From positions 1-36,212 of the forward strand of contig NZ_BOMG01000047.1 in the NCBI RefSeq assembly GCF_016862075.1: a DNA stretch of 36,212 nt, written 5' to 3'. Origin of the DNA: Actinoplanes couchii (GTDB taxonomy: Bacteria; Actinomycetota; Actinomycetes; Mycobacteriales; Micromonosporaceae). Position 1 is the stretch's first letter; every line of letters begins with the position of its first letter. The translations under genes were made by a program, and so were the position numbers. The notes under the pieces were generated by a model. That model had not been told where the DNA came from and did no database searches. It saw nothing but the letters and a program-made list of their open reading frames with translations. Below are positions 1-7,513 of this stretch, piece after piece.

Positions 1-715
1 CCGACGCCTCCACCAGCGCCGCGAACACCCGGAGATCGCTGGTGCGCTCCGGATGCCACTGCACGCCCAGGGCGAAGGCCCGGCCGGGATGCTCGACGAT
101 CTCGATCACCCGGTCGTCCGGGCACCAGCCGACCGGGGTGAACTCGCCCGGATCGGCGATCGCCTGGTGGTGGAACGAGTTGACGGTCAGGGACCGGCCG
201 AGCACCCGGTGCGCCAGGGTGCCCTCGTCGATCACCACGTCGTGCCGGCCGTAGTCGGACGCCCCGGCGGCGAGCGGGTCGGTACCGGCCGCGGCGCGGT
301 GCCGGTCGTGCCCGATCAGCTCCGGCAGGTGCTGGTGCAGCGAGCCGCCGGTGGCCACGGCCATCAGCTGCAGCCCCCGGCAGACCCCGAGGGTCGGCAG
401 GTCGGCGTCGAGCGCGGCACGCATCAGCAGCAGCTCGGAGGCGTCCCGGGGGCCGTCGATCTCGGTGGCCGGGTGCTGGGGTGCGCCCCAGTGCGCCGGG
501 TCGATGTCGCCGCCGCCGCAGAAGACGATGCCGTCGAGCGCGTCGAGGACGTCGGTGCCGGGGTCGTCCGGGGTGATCAGCACCGCCCGGCCGCCGACGG
601 CGTGCACCGCCTTCACGTAGTTCATCGGCAGCATTCCGGCGAGCAGATCGTTCCGGCCGTGCTTGACCTGTTCGGCGTACGCGGTCATGCCGATCAGGGG
701 TCTGGTCCTGGTCAA
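1..715 (-). CDS. gamma-glutamyl-GABA hydrolase-like class I amidotransferase (3' end cut by window)
   Basis: Peptidase C26 (PuuD-like) family hydrolase, which cleaves gamma-glutamyl amide bonds in the cytoplasm. The 238 codons seen run off the window edge without a stop; the family is about 230-250 residues, so only a short tail is missing. Visible are the nucleophile elbow GVCRG (Cys about 112), the FHHQA segment and the C-terminal WHPE that supplies the His and Glu of the triad. The start is TTG at 715, giving MTRTRPLIGMTAY, which aligns with the MRPIIGITSY start of the upstream paralogue. This TTG overlaps that gene's TGA by four bases (TTGA), so translation is probably coupled. It is the last visible gene of the minus-strand catabolic operon. 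The class is clear; the exact substrate is not. Confidence 0.85.
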   Translation of the reverse strand, partial: MTRTRPLIGMTAYAEQVKHGRNDLLAGMLPMNYVKAVHAVGGRAVLITPDDPGTDVLDALDGIVFCGGGDIDPAHWGAPQHPATEIDGPRDASELLLMRAALDADLPTLGVCRGLQLMAVATGGSLHQHLPELIGHDRHRAAAGTDPLAAGASDYGRHDVVIDEGTLAHRVLGRSLTVNSFHHQAIADPGEFTPVGWCPDDRVIEIVEHPGRAFALGVQWHPERTSDLRVFAALVEAS

Positions 716-1407
716 GAGTTCTCCTCCGAGGCCGCCGCCACCAGGGCCCCGAAGAGCCGCCGGTCGCGGGCCACCTCGGGATGCCACTGCACACCGAGCA
801 CAAAACGCCGCTCCGGGTCCTCGACCGCCTCGGGCAGGCCGTCGGAGGCCCATCCGGTGACGGTGAGCGAACCGGGATCGGCGACGCCCTGATGGTGGAA
901 GCAGTTGATGGTCGTGTCGTCGCCCATCAGGGCGGCGATCCGGCTGCCGGGTGCGAACCCGGCGGACTGGGATCCGTAGACGCCCGGTGCCGGGCGGTGT
1001 TTCTCGTGCCCGAGCAGGTCGGGCAGGTGCTGGTGCAGCGATCCGCCGGCGGCCACGGTGAGCAGCTGCATGCCCCGGCAGACGCCGAGCAGCGGCAGGT
1101 CGCGGTCGAGGGCGGCACGCAGCAGCAGCAGTTCACCGGCGTCCCGCTCGGCGTGGGTGACGGTGTGCGGCCCGGGGGCCTGCCCGTAGTGCGACGGCAG
1201 CACGTCGGGTCCACCGGCCAGCACCAGACCGTCCAGCCGGTCCAGCACGTCGGCGTCGAGATCGTCCGGCGGCAGGAGCACCGCACGGCCACCGGCGAGA
1301 CGAACCGCCTCGGCGTAGTCGTGCGGGACCAGCGCGGTCGGGAGATCGACCCAGACTCCCCAACTTGCGGGGAGCACGTAGGACGTTATGCCGATGATCG
1401 GACGCAT
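712..1407 (-). CDS. gamma-glutamyl-GABA hydrolase-like class I amidotransferase, second copy
   Basis: PuuD-like peptidase C26 protein of 231 residues, expected to release glutamate from a gamma-glutamylated intermediate. Catalytic Cys110 lies in GVCRG and His209/Glu211 in QWHPE; an FHHQG segment near residue 170 matches the family. The start at 1407 (MRPIIGITSY) is chosen because the frame extends a further 55 codons upstream with no family-like sequence, and that stretch would fill the 170-bp gap to the dehydrogenase gene. It is a tandem paralogue of the next gene downstream and overlaps it by four bases. The gap before it is the longest in the operon and may hold a secondary promoter, though I see no convincing boxes. 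Substrate is inferred from context only. Confidence 0.88.
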   Translation of the reverse strand: MRPIIGITSYVLPASWGVWVDLPTALVPHDYAEAVRLAGGRAVLLPPDDLDADVLDRLDGLVLAGGPDVLPSHYGQAPGPHTVTHAERDAGELLLLRAALDRDLPLLGVCRGMQLLTVAAGGSLHQHLPDLLGHEKHRPAPGVYGSQSAGFAPGSRIAALMGDDTTINCFHHQGVADPGSLTVTGWASDGLPEAVEDPERRFVLGVQWHPEVARDRRLFGALVAAASEENS

Positions 1408-1577
1408 CGCACCACCGTAGTCACAGGCGCGCGGCGCCGGGAGGACCGGCGCCGCGTCACGGGCCCATCTGTCCCACCTACGCGGGGGCTGGACCGCGCC
1501 GGCGGGGATTCGACCCTTACACCTGTTGAACTGGGCGTACAGGGTTCCTTCCCCACCGTAGCGGGTCGTCAAACCTT

Positions 1578-2342
1578 TCAGAGCGGAGTTACGTACGCCC
1601 CGGTGATCCCGCCGTCGACGACGAACTGGGAGGCGGTCATGAACGACGCGTCGTCACTCGCCAGGAACGCCACCGCGGCGGCGATCTCCTCCGGTTCGGC
1701 GAACCGGCCCATCGGGACGTGCACCAGCCGGCGGGCGGCCCGCTCCGGATCCTTGGCGAAGAGCTCCATCAGCAGCGGGGTGGCGACCGGGCCGGGACAG
1801 AGCGCGTTGATCCGGATGCCCTCGCGGGCGAACTGGACACCCAGCTCCCGGGTCATCGCCAGCACACCGCCCTTGCTGGCGGTGTAGGCGATCTGCGACG
1901 TGGCCGCCCCGAGCAGGGCGACGAACGACGCGGTGTTGATGATCGAGCCCTTGCCCTGCCGCTGCATGTGCGGGATGGCGTACTTGCAGCAGAAGAACAC
2001 GCTCGTGGTGTTGACCTTGAGAACGCGTTCCCACGCGTCCAGTCCGGTGACCAGGATCGAGTCGTCGTCGGGCGGCGAGATGCCGGCGTTGTTGAAGGCG
2101 ATGTCGACCCGGCCGTGCCGTTCCGCGACGCCGTCGAAGAGGGCCTTGACCTGCTCCTCGTCGCTGACGTCACAGGCCACGAACTCGCCGCCGACCTCCT
2201 GCGCCACGGCTCTGCCCGCGTCCTCGGAGATGTCGACGGCCACCACGGTGGCGCCTTCCGCGGCGAACCGCCGCGCGGTGGCCAGGCCGATTCCACTGCC
2301 GGCGCCGGTGATCACGGCGACCCGGTCCTGCAAGCGTTCCAC
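1578..2342 (-). CDS. short-chain dehydrogenase/reductase (SDR)
   Basis: Classical SDR of 254 residues, an NAD(P)-dependent oxidoreductase. It has the cofactor motif TGAGSGIG (12-19), NNAG (84-87), Asn111, Ser139 in NTASF, and the catalytic YTASK with Tyr153 and Lys157. Length is typical. The start is GTG at 2342, directly after the TGA of the aldehyde dehydrogenase (TGA then GTG), with GGGAG about six bases ahead. Its place between aldehyde dehydrogenase and hydrolase genes is notable: the E. coli Puu pathway uses the FAD amine oxidase PuuB at this step, and none is seen here. An SDR would instead oxidise an alcohol, so I infer a gamma-glutamylated amino alcohol such as gamma-glutamylethanolamide as substrate. 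Automatic annotation might call it 3-oxoacyl-ACP reductase on fold alone. Confidence 0.9.
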   Translation of the reverse strand: MERLQDRVAVITGAGSGIGLATARRFAAEGATVVAVDISEDAGRAVAQEVGGEFVACDVSDEEQVKALFDGVAERHGRVDIAFNNAGISPPDDDSILVTGLDAWERVLKVNTTSVFFCCKYAIPHMQRQGKGSIINTASFVALLGAATSQIAYTASKGGVLAMTRELGVQFAREGIRINALCPGPVATPLLMELFAKDPERAARRLVHVPMGRFAEPEEIAAAVAFLASDDASFMTASQFVVDGGITGAYVTPL

Positions 2343-3704
2343 TCAATCTCCCGTCGAGATGAACACGTTCTTCACGTCGGTGAAGGACAACAGGGCGTCC
2401 GGTCCGAGCTCGCGGCCCAGGCCGGACTGTTTCATGCCACCGAACGGCGTCCAGTAGCGCACCGAGGAGTTGCTGTTGACGCTCAGCGCGCCGGTCTCCA
2501 CCGCCCGGGAGACGCGCAGCGCACGGCCCACGTCCCGGGTCCAGATCGAGCCGGACAACCCGTACTCGGTGTCGTTGGCCAGCGCGATCGCCTCGGCTTC
2601 GTCCCGGAACGGCAGCACGCTGACCACCGGCCCGAAGATCTCCTCGCGCCAGTGCCGATCCTTGTTCGACGAGGCCAGCAGCACGGTCGGCGGGAACCAC
2701 CAGCCGTCCCCCGATGGCACCGACCCCCGGAAGGCCACATCCGCCCCGTCCAGGTAGGACGCAACCGTGGCGCGCTGTCCGGAAGAGATCAGTGGGCCCA
2801 TTTCAGATAAATCGCTTTTAGGATCCAAGACCCGAAATTTCTGTACGGCCGTCTCGAACAGCCCGAGGAACTTCTCGTACACCGAGGCTTCCACGAGCAC
2901 CCGTGACCGGGCGCAGCAGTCCTGACCGGCATTGTCGAAGACGGCACCGGGTGCGGCGGCAGCAGCAGCGTCAAGATCGCTGTCCGCGAAGATGATGTTG
3001 GCGCTCTTGCCACCCAGCTCCAGCGTCACCCGTTTCACCTGGTCGGCACAGCCCGCCATGATCGACTTGCCGACCTCGGTGGAGCCGGTGAAACACACCT
3101 TCCGGACCGCCGGGTGGGTGACGAACCGCTGCCCGACCACGCTCCCCTTGCCGGGCAGCACCTGGAACACGCCCTCCGGCAGCCCCGCTTCCAGGGCCAG
3201 CTCGCCGAGCCGGATCGCGGTCAGCGGGGTCAGCTCGGCCGGCTTGAGCACCACCGTGTTGCCGGCCGCCAGCGCGGGCGCGAACCCCCAGCCGGCGATC
3301 GGCATCGGGAAGTTCCACGGCACGATGATCCCGACCACGCCGAGCGGCTCGTGGAACGTGACGTCGACCCCGCCGGCCACCGGGATCTGCCGCCCGGACA
3401 GCCGCTCCGGCGCGCCCGCGTAGTAGTTCAGCACGTCCCGGACGTTGCCCGCCTCCCAGCGAGCGTTCCCGATCGTGTGCCCGGCGTTGCGTACCTCAAG
3501 CCGGGCCAGGTCTTCGATGTTGTCCTCGACCTTGTCCGCGAAGCGGCGCAGCAACCGCGCCCGATCCCCGGGCGAGACCCGCCGCCACTCACCGAAGGCC
3601 GCCTGCGCACGGTCGATCGCCAGGTCGGTCTCTTCCGGACCCAGCGACGGTACGGTCGTGAAGACCTCCCCCGTCGACGGGTCGATCACCTCTGTAGTCG
3701 CCAC
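2343..3704 (-). CDS. NAD(P)-dependent aldehyde dehydrogenase
   Basis: ALDH-superfamily enzyme of about 453 residues that oxidises an aldehyde to its acid. Seen are the PWNFP segment, the FTGSTEVGK cofactor loop, the general-base Glu in ELGGKS, the catalytic Cys in GQDCC, and EIFGPV near the C-terminus. The start is placed at GTG 3704 (MATTEVIDPSTGEVF): AGGA at 3712-3715 lies seven bases upstream. A second GTG at 3707 is possible. The open frame reaches 3740 but would overlap the upstream ligase gene. By position it should act after the SDR, turning a gamma-glutamyl aminoaldehyde into the gamma-glutamyl amino acid that the two hydrolases split (the PuuC role). Substrate is inferred. Confidence 0.92.
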   Translation of the reverse strand: MATTEVIDPSTGEVFTTVPSLGPEETDLAIDRAQAAFGEWRRVSPGDRARLLRRFADKVEDNIEDLARLEVRNAGHTIGNARWEAGNVRDVLNYYAGAPERLSGRQIPVAGGVDVTFHEPLGVVGIIVPWNFPMPIAGWGFAPALAAGNTVVLKPAELTPLTAIRLGELALEAGLPEGVFQVLPGKGSVVGQRFVTHPAVRKVCFTGSTEVGKSIMAGCADQVKRVTLELGGKSANIIFADSDLDAAAAAAPGAVFDNAGQDCCARSRVLVEASVYEKFLGLFETAVQKFRVLDPKSDLSEMGPLISSGQRATVASYLDGADVAFRGSVPSGDGWWFPPTVLLASSNKDRHWREEIFGPVVSVLPFRDEAEAIALANDTEYGLSGSIWTRDVGRALRVSRAVETGALSVNSNSSVRYWTPFGGMKQSGLGRELGPDALLSFTDVKNVFISTGD

Positions 3705-3720
3705 CACAAGATCCTCACAC

Positions 3721-5067
3721 TCAGAGGCGCTCGAAGCCACGACGGAGTTCCCAGTCGGTGACCGCGGCGTCGTAGGCCGCCAGCTCCACCCGTCCCATGT
3801 TGGCGTAGTGGGCCACCACGTCGGCGCCGAACGCCGCTTCCGCCACCCCGCTGGCCGTCCACAGGTCGGTCGCGTCCCGCAGCGTCCCGGGCACTCGCCC
3901 GGCGGTCTCGTCCAGGTAGGCGTTGCCGGCGAACTCGTCCTCCAGCGTCAGCTCGTTCTCGATCCCGTGCAGCGCCCCGGCGACCAGGGCGGCGATCGCC
4001 AGGTACGGGTTGACGTCCCCGCCCGGCACCCGGTTCTCCACCCGCATGCCCTGCCCGTGCCCGGCGATCCGCAGCGCGCAGGTGCGGTTGTCGACACCCC
4101 AGCGCAGCGCGGTCGGCGCGAACGAACCGGGCTGATAGCGCTTGTACGAGTTGATGTTCGGCGCGAAGAGCAGGCTGAACTCGCGCATGGTGGCCAGCAG
4201 CCCGGCCAGCACCCGCTGCCCGGTCACGCTCAGATGGGCCGGCCCGTCACCGAGCATCGCGGATCTGCCGTCCTCGCCGCGCAGCGAGAAGTGGATGTGG
4301 CAGGAGTTGCCCTCCCGCTCGTTGGGCTTGGCCATGAAGGTGAGCGCCATCCCCTCCTGGGCGGCGATCTCCTTGGCCCCGTTCTTGTAGATCACGTGGT
4401 TGTCGGCGCTGGTCAACGCGTCGGCGTAACGGAAGGCGATCTCGTGCTGACCGAGGTTGCACTCGCCCTTGGCGCTCTCCGGGACCAGGCCGGCGCCGTA
4501 CATCTCGTTGCGGATCCGGCGCAGCAGCGGCTCCACCCGGGCGGTGCCGAGCAGCGAGTAGTCCACGTTGTACTGGTTGGCGGGGGTCAGATCCCGGTAG
4601 CCCTTGGTGAACGCCTGCTCGTAGCTGTCCTTGTAGAGCACGAACTCCAGCTCGGTCCCGGCGTAGGCGGTCAGCCCGTGCGCCGCCAGCCGGTCCAGCT
4701 GGCGGCGCAGGATCTGCCGGGGTGAGGCCGGCACCGGCTGACCGGCGGTGTCCAGCAGGTCGGCCAGCACGATCGCGGTGCCGGGCTGCCACGGCACCTT
4801 GCGCAGCGTGCTGAAGTCGGGCTTCATCACGAAGTCGCCGTAACCGGTGGACCAGGAGGACATGTCGTACCCGTCGACGGTGTTCATGTCCACGTCGACG
4901 GCGAGCAGGTAGTTGCACCCCTCGCTGCCGCCGGACACCACCTCGTCCAGGAAGAACCGCCCGTGCAGGCGTTTGCCCTGCAGGCGGCCCTGCATGTCGG
5001 TCAGGGCCAGTAGCACGGTGTCGATGCTGCCGTTGTCGACGGAGACGTCGAGCTCCTCGAGATCCAT
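3721..5067 (-). CDS. glutamine synthetase-like gamma-glutamyl-amine ligase
   Basis: Glutamine-synthetase superfamily ligase of 448 residues, predicted to join glutamate to an amine using ATP. The N-terminal beta-grasp domain is followed by the catalytic domain: metal-binding ELEF (139-142), ESAKGECNLGQHE (197-209), CHIHFSL with His257/His259, and the ENRVPGGDVNPYLA segment. I do not see the adenylylated Tyr motif of nitrogen-assimilating GSI, and the protein is shorter than the usual 470 or so. This and the neighbours point to a PuuA / GlnA3 / GlnA4-type enzyme rather than true glutamine synthetase. In Streptomyces coelicolor GlnA3 acts on polyamines and GlnA4 on ethanolamine; which applies here cannot be read from sequence alone. 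The ATG at 5067 has AGGA about nine bases upstream. Confidence 0.88.
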   Translation of the reverse strand: MDLEELDVSVDNGSIDTVLLALTDMQGRLQGKRLHGRFFLDEVVSGGSEGCNYLLAVDVDMNTVDGYDMSSWSTGYGDFVMKPDFSTLRKVPWQPGTAIVLADLLDTAGQPVPASPRQILRRQLDRLAAHGLTAYAGTELEFVLYKDSYEQAFTKGYRDLTPANQYNVDYSLLGTARVEPLLRRIRNEMYGAGLVPESAKGECNLGQHEIAFRYADALTSADNHVIYKNGAKEIAAQEGMALTFMAKPNEREGNSCHIHFSLRGEDGRSAMLGDGPAHLSVTGQRVLAGLLATMREFSLLFAPNINSYKRYQPGSFAPTALRWGVDNRTCALRIAGHGQGMRVENRVPGGDVNPYLAIAALVAGALHGIENELTLEDEFAGNAYLDETAGRVPGTLRDATDLWTASGVAEAAFGADVVAHYANMGRVELAAYDAAVTDWELRRGFERL

Positions 5068-5079
5068 TGTTCAGTCCTA

Positions 5080-6576
5080 TCAGTCGGTGGGCTCGCCGTG
5101 GTGCGCCTTCTCCAGCAGGTTCTGCTTCGGGCCCGTGAACCACTTCCGGGCGCTGGCGAACCACCAGATCGTGGCCGCCCCGAGCACCACCGCCACGGCG
5201 ACGATCGTGTAGTTGAACGTCTCGGCGGTGATCGGCGAGGCGGGCGGAAGTACGAAGAGGACGCAGATGATCCCTACCCAGACGATCGCGATCCACCCGA
5301 TCGGAGCGCTCCACTTACCCAGATTCCACGGGCCGGGCTCGAAGTCCGGGCTGAGCCGGCGCAGCAGGACCGGGCCGACGTAGGCGATGTAGAGGCCGAT
5401 CACCGCGATCGAGGTGGCGGCGAAGTAGGCCACCGTGTTCCACAGCGACGGCAGCACCAGGATCGTGGACAGGGTCACGCACAGCCAGATCGAGTTGGTC
5501 GGCGTACCGGTCCGGGGGTTGACCTTCTTCCAGATCCGCGAGCCGGGGATGGCGTCGTCACGGGCGAAGGCGTAGGACATCCGGGAGTTGGCGGTGACCG
5601 ACGCCATCCCGCAGAACCACTGCGCGACCATGCAGATGAAGAGCAGGAAGACACCCAGGTCCTTGCCGACCGCGTCGATGAAGATCTGCGCCGGGGGCAG
5701 CCCGAGCTCGGTGCCCAGCGCGCCCTCGTAATCCTGGATGGACCAGGTGATCGCGACCAGCAGGATGAAACCGGCGATCACCGAGACGACCACCGACAGC
5801 ACGATGCCGCGCGGCGCCGCGTTGGCCGCGTCGTGGGTCTCCTCGGCGACGTGCGCGGACGCGTCGTAGCCGGTGTACGTGTACTGCGCCATGAGCAGAC
5901 CCATCAGCACCGCGTAGATCCCCGCCCCGGCGAACGTGAAGCCGGTGGCGTTGTAGACCTCGGTGAACACCTCGGAGATGGGTTTGTGCTGGTCCGGGAC
6001 GACGGCGAGGATGCCGACGATGACCGCCACGCCGACCAGGTGCCACCAGGCGCTGACGTCGGACAGCACCCGCACCAGGTTGACGCCGAACGTGTTCAGC
6101 AGCCCGTGCACGACGATGATGACCAGGAAGATCAGGAAGGTGGACAGCGCCGTCACCTCCAGCCCGAAGGTCAGGCTGAGGAACGCCGCGGTGGTGATCG
6201 CCGCGCCGAAGTCGATGGCCGCGGTGACGGCCACCTCGCCGAGGAAGTTGAACCAGCCGACGAACCAGGCCCAGGCGGGTTTGTTCTTCTTGGCCAGCGC
6301 GGCGGCCCACCAGTAGAGGGCGCCCGCGGTCGGGTAGGCCGAGCACACCTCGGCCATGGCCAGGGCCACGAAGGTGACCATGATGCCGACGAAGAGCCAG
6401 CCCAGGGTGATCGCGACCGGGCCACCGGCCTTCATGGCGATGCCGTACGAGGTGATCGCGCCGGCCAGGATCGAGATGATCGAGAAGGAGACGGCGAAGT
6501 TGGAGAAGCCGGAGAGCCGGCGGTGGAGTTCCTGCTTGTAGCCGAGTTGGGCGAGTCGTTCTTCGTCGGTGCTCAT
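5080..6576 (-). CDS. APC-family amine/amino-acid permease
   Basis: Amino acid-polyamine-organocation permease of 498 residues with about 12 predicted membrane segments, probably bringing the operon's substrate into the cell. The N-terminal HRRLSGFSNFAVSFSIIS stretch and the later GYDASAHVAEET segment fit the amino acid/choline transporter branch that includes GABA and ethanolamine permeases. The start is ATG 6576 (MSTDEERLAQLGY) with GAGGGG about nine bases upstream; a GTG at 6597 lies in frame but adds residues lacking permease character. It is the first gene of the catabolic operon and ends 12 bp before the ligase gene, so one promoter upstream of 6577 probably drives all six genes. Substrate specificity is inferred. 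Confidence 0.9.
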   Translation of the reverse strand: MSTDEERLAQLGYKQELHRRLSGFSNFAVSFSIISILAGAITSYGIAMKAGGPVAITLGWLFVGIMVTFVALAMAEVCSAYPTAGALYWWAAALAKKNKPAWAWFVGWFNFLGEVAVTAAIDFGAAITTAAFLSLTFGLEVTALSTFLIFLVIIVVHGLLNTFGVNLVRVLSDVSAWWHLVGVAVIVGILAVVPDQHKPISEVFTEVYNATGFTFAGAGIYAVLMGLLMAQYTYTGYDASAHVAEETHDAANAAPRGIVLSVVVSVIAGFILLVAITWSIQDYEGALGTELGLPPAQIFIDAVGKDLGVFLLFICMVAQWFCGMASVTANSRMSYAFARDDAIPGSRIWKKVNPRTGTPTNSIWLCVTLSTILVLPSLWNTVAYFAATSIAVIGLYIAYVGPVLLRRLSPDFEPGPWNLGKWSAPIGWIAIVWVGIICVLFVLPPASPITAETFNYTIVAVAVVLGAATIWWFASARKWFTGPKQNLLEKAHHGEPTD

Positions 6577-6972
6577 CGAGGTTGCCCCTCTACCCACGTA
6601 GGACTGTGACCTGAGCCACTGCTGGGCTCATGATCGCTCCGCCGTGTTACGGCAGTCAATGCGCAGCGTTAATTGCGTTGCCGCGCCGGCGACCCGGTGC
6701 GAGCCTTGAGTCACGGGCGACCCCTCGGCAGGATCGCCAGTGGACACCCCTCCCGCGGCGGCGCGGGGCGCGGTCACCTCTCTCAAGGATCAAGCGCCCG
6801 CCCCGCTCCGCCGCACCTTCCTCGAAGCATTCATGCAGGTCAGTCTGACTTTTCCGGAAAAAATCTACAGCGGCGACACTAGAAATTTCGGCGGGACCGG
6901 CCTACATTTGGTTTGTCGGTCACGGCCGACAGCGCAACTGGCACAGTCGCTGAGTTGGAGAAGGAGGACGAG

Positions 6973-7080
6973 ATACCGCAGCAACGCGTAATCAAGACGT
7001 CCCCGACCCGACGCGAGGTGATCGCAGCTGATGCCCAACTCTGGTCGACTGCTAGCGGCACGCAGCCTGTCGACCCATGA
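6973..7080 (+). CDS. possible 35-residue peptide with an ATA start
   Basis: A short frame beginning ATA CCG CAG at 6973 and ending TGA at 7078-7080. It is preceded five bases upstream by AAGGAGG (6961-6967), an almost full complement of the 16S anti-SD tail and the best in the window. No ATG, GTG or TTG sits at the right distance; an in-frame TTG at 6955 lies upstream of the SD. The peptide would start MPQQRVIKTS and end QPVDP, with no Cys, no signal sequence and no membrane segment. GC at third positions is only about two thirds, lower than neighbouring genes, so coding is uncertain. The last third can fold (GGTCGAC/GTCGACC at about 7043-7076). A strong hairpin follows 33 bp later. It may instead be a leader or small RNA. 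Not recognised as any family. Confidence 0.3.
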   Translation: MPQQRVIKTSPTRREVIAADAQLWSTASGTQPVDP

Positions 7081-7112
7081 GCCGGTCTGAGCCGGCCACA
7101 CAGAATTGAAAA

Positions 7113-7145
7113 GCCAGGGCCCCGGTTACCCGCCGGGGCCCTGGC
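7113..7145. terminator. intrinsic-type hairpin, 13-bp stem
   Basis: A perfect 13-bp GC-rich stem (7113-7125 with 7133-7145) closes a 7-base loop TTACCCG. It is preceded by TTGAAAA on the plus strand, so the minus strand has a TTTTCAATT tail. It separates the short frame at 6973 from the MerR gene and could stop transcription in both directions. Confidence 0.75.
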
Positions 7146-7164
7146 CTGTGTCTAGATAGGTGGC

Positions 7165-7491
7165 ATGGACCGAGACAGTCCCGTGTTCAGCATGGGCCGC
7201 GCCGCCGAGACGATCGGTGTGACGGCGGCTTTTCTGCGCAGCCTCGACGAGGCCGGGCTGATCGAGCCGGAGCGGTCGGCCGGCGGCCATCGCCGTTATT
7301 CGCGTCATCAGCTCGACCTGGCGGCCCGGGTCCGGCTCCTGCTCGACCAGGGTTTCCTGCTGGGCGCGGCCTGCCGGATCGTCACCCTGGAGGACCGGCT
7401 GTCCGCCGCCCACCAGCACATCCGTGACCTGGGCGGCCGGGTGCAGCCGGACGAGGACGCGACGATTCCCACGCAGACGCGACGATCCTGA
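7165..7491 (+). CDS. short MerR-family transcriptional regulator
   Basis: Protein of 108 residues with an N-terminal MerR-type winged helix: FSMGRAAETIGVTAAFLRSL, then GLIEPERSAGGHRRYSRHQL, ending with a short helix (LSAAHQHIRDL, about 80-90). There is no long coiled coil or effector-binding domain, so it is much shorter than metal or drug sensors of the family and probably binds DNA without a bound metal. The ATG at 7165 has TAGATA six bases upstream (7153-7158) and no well-spaced ribosome-binding site, so a leaderless transcript is possible, though no -35 is evident. Its stop lies 22 bp before the histidine kinase start, so it may be co-transcribed with and control the next four genes. That link is an inference. 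Confidence 0.85.
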   Translation: MDRDSPVFSMGRAAETIGVTAAFLRSLDEAGLIEPERSAGGHRRYSRHQLDLAARVRLLLDQGFLLGAACRIVTLEDRLSAAHQHIRDLGGRVQPDEDATIPTQTRRS

Positions 7492-7501
7492 GAACCGTGC
7501 G

Positions 7502-7507
7502 TATGGT
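7502..7507 (+). promoter_or_regulatory. candidate -10 box, leaderless start for the kinase gene
   Basis: TATGGT lies six bases before the ATG at 7514, with GCGACG (7479-7484) 17 bp upstream as a weak -35. No ribosome-binding sequence precedes the ATG. Confidence 0.35.
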
Positions 7508-7513
7508 CACCGC

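Larger units (their letters stand above)
6577..7164. other. 588-bp intergenic region between permease operon and MerR gene
   Basis: No conventional gene is seen. The left part should hold the minus-strand promoter of the permease operon, but I cannot pick boxes with confidence. The central part around 6840-6950 is markedly less GC-rich than its surroundings (for example TTTTCCGGAAAAAA at 6849-6862) and looks like a plus-strand control region. It contains the inverted repeat TGTCGG/CCGACA (about 6914-6931). It is followed by a perfect ribosome-binding sequence and a short frame at 6973, and by a strong hairpin at 7113-7145, both listed separately. Confidence 0.6.

Noticed and set aside
1408..1577. 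N-terminal extension of the second hydrolase or a separate peptide
   Set aside because: The in-frame extension to 1572 has no similarity to the family N-terminus, and the paralogue begins exactly at the equivalent of MRPIIGIT.
5098..6609. 503-codon plus-strand frame opposite the permease
   Set aside because: Highly charged Asp/Arg/Gly-rich sequence that mirrors the APC permease codons; the permease has clear membrane segments and family motifs.
6840..7110. tmRNA, 6C RNA or other known structured RNA
   Set aside because: No tRNA-like acceptor ends, no C-rich paired loops and no recognised consensus; kept only as an unexplained short frame and hairpin.
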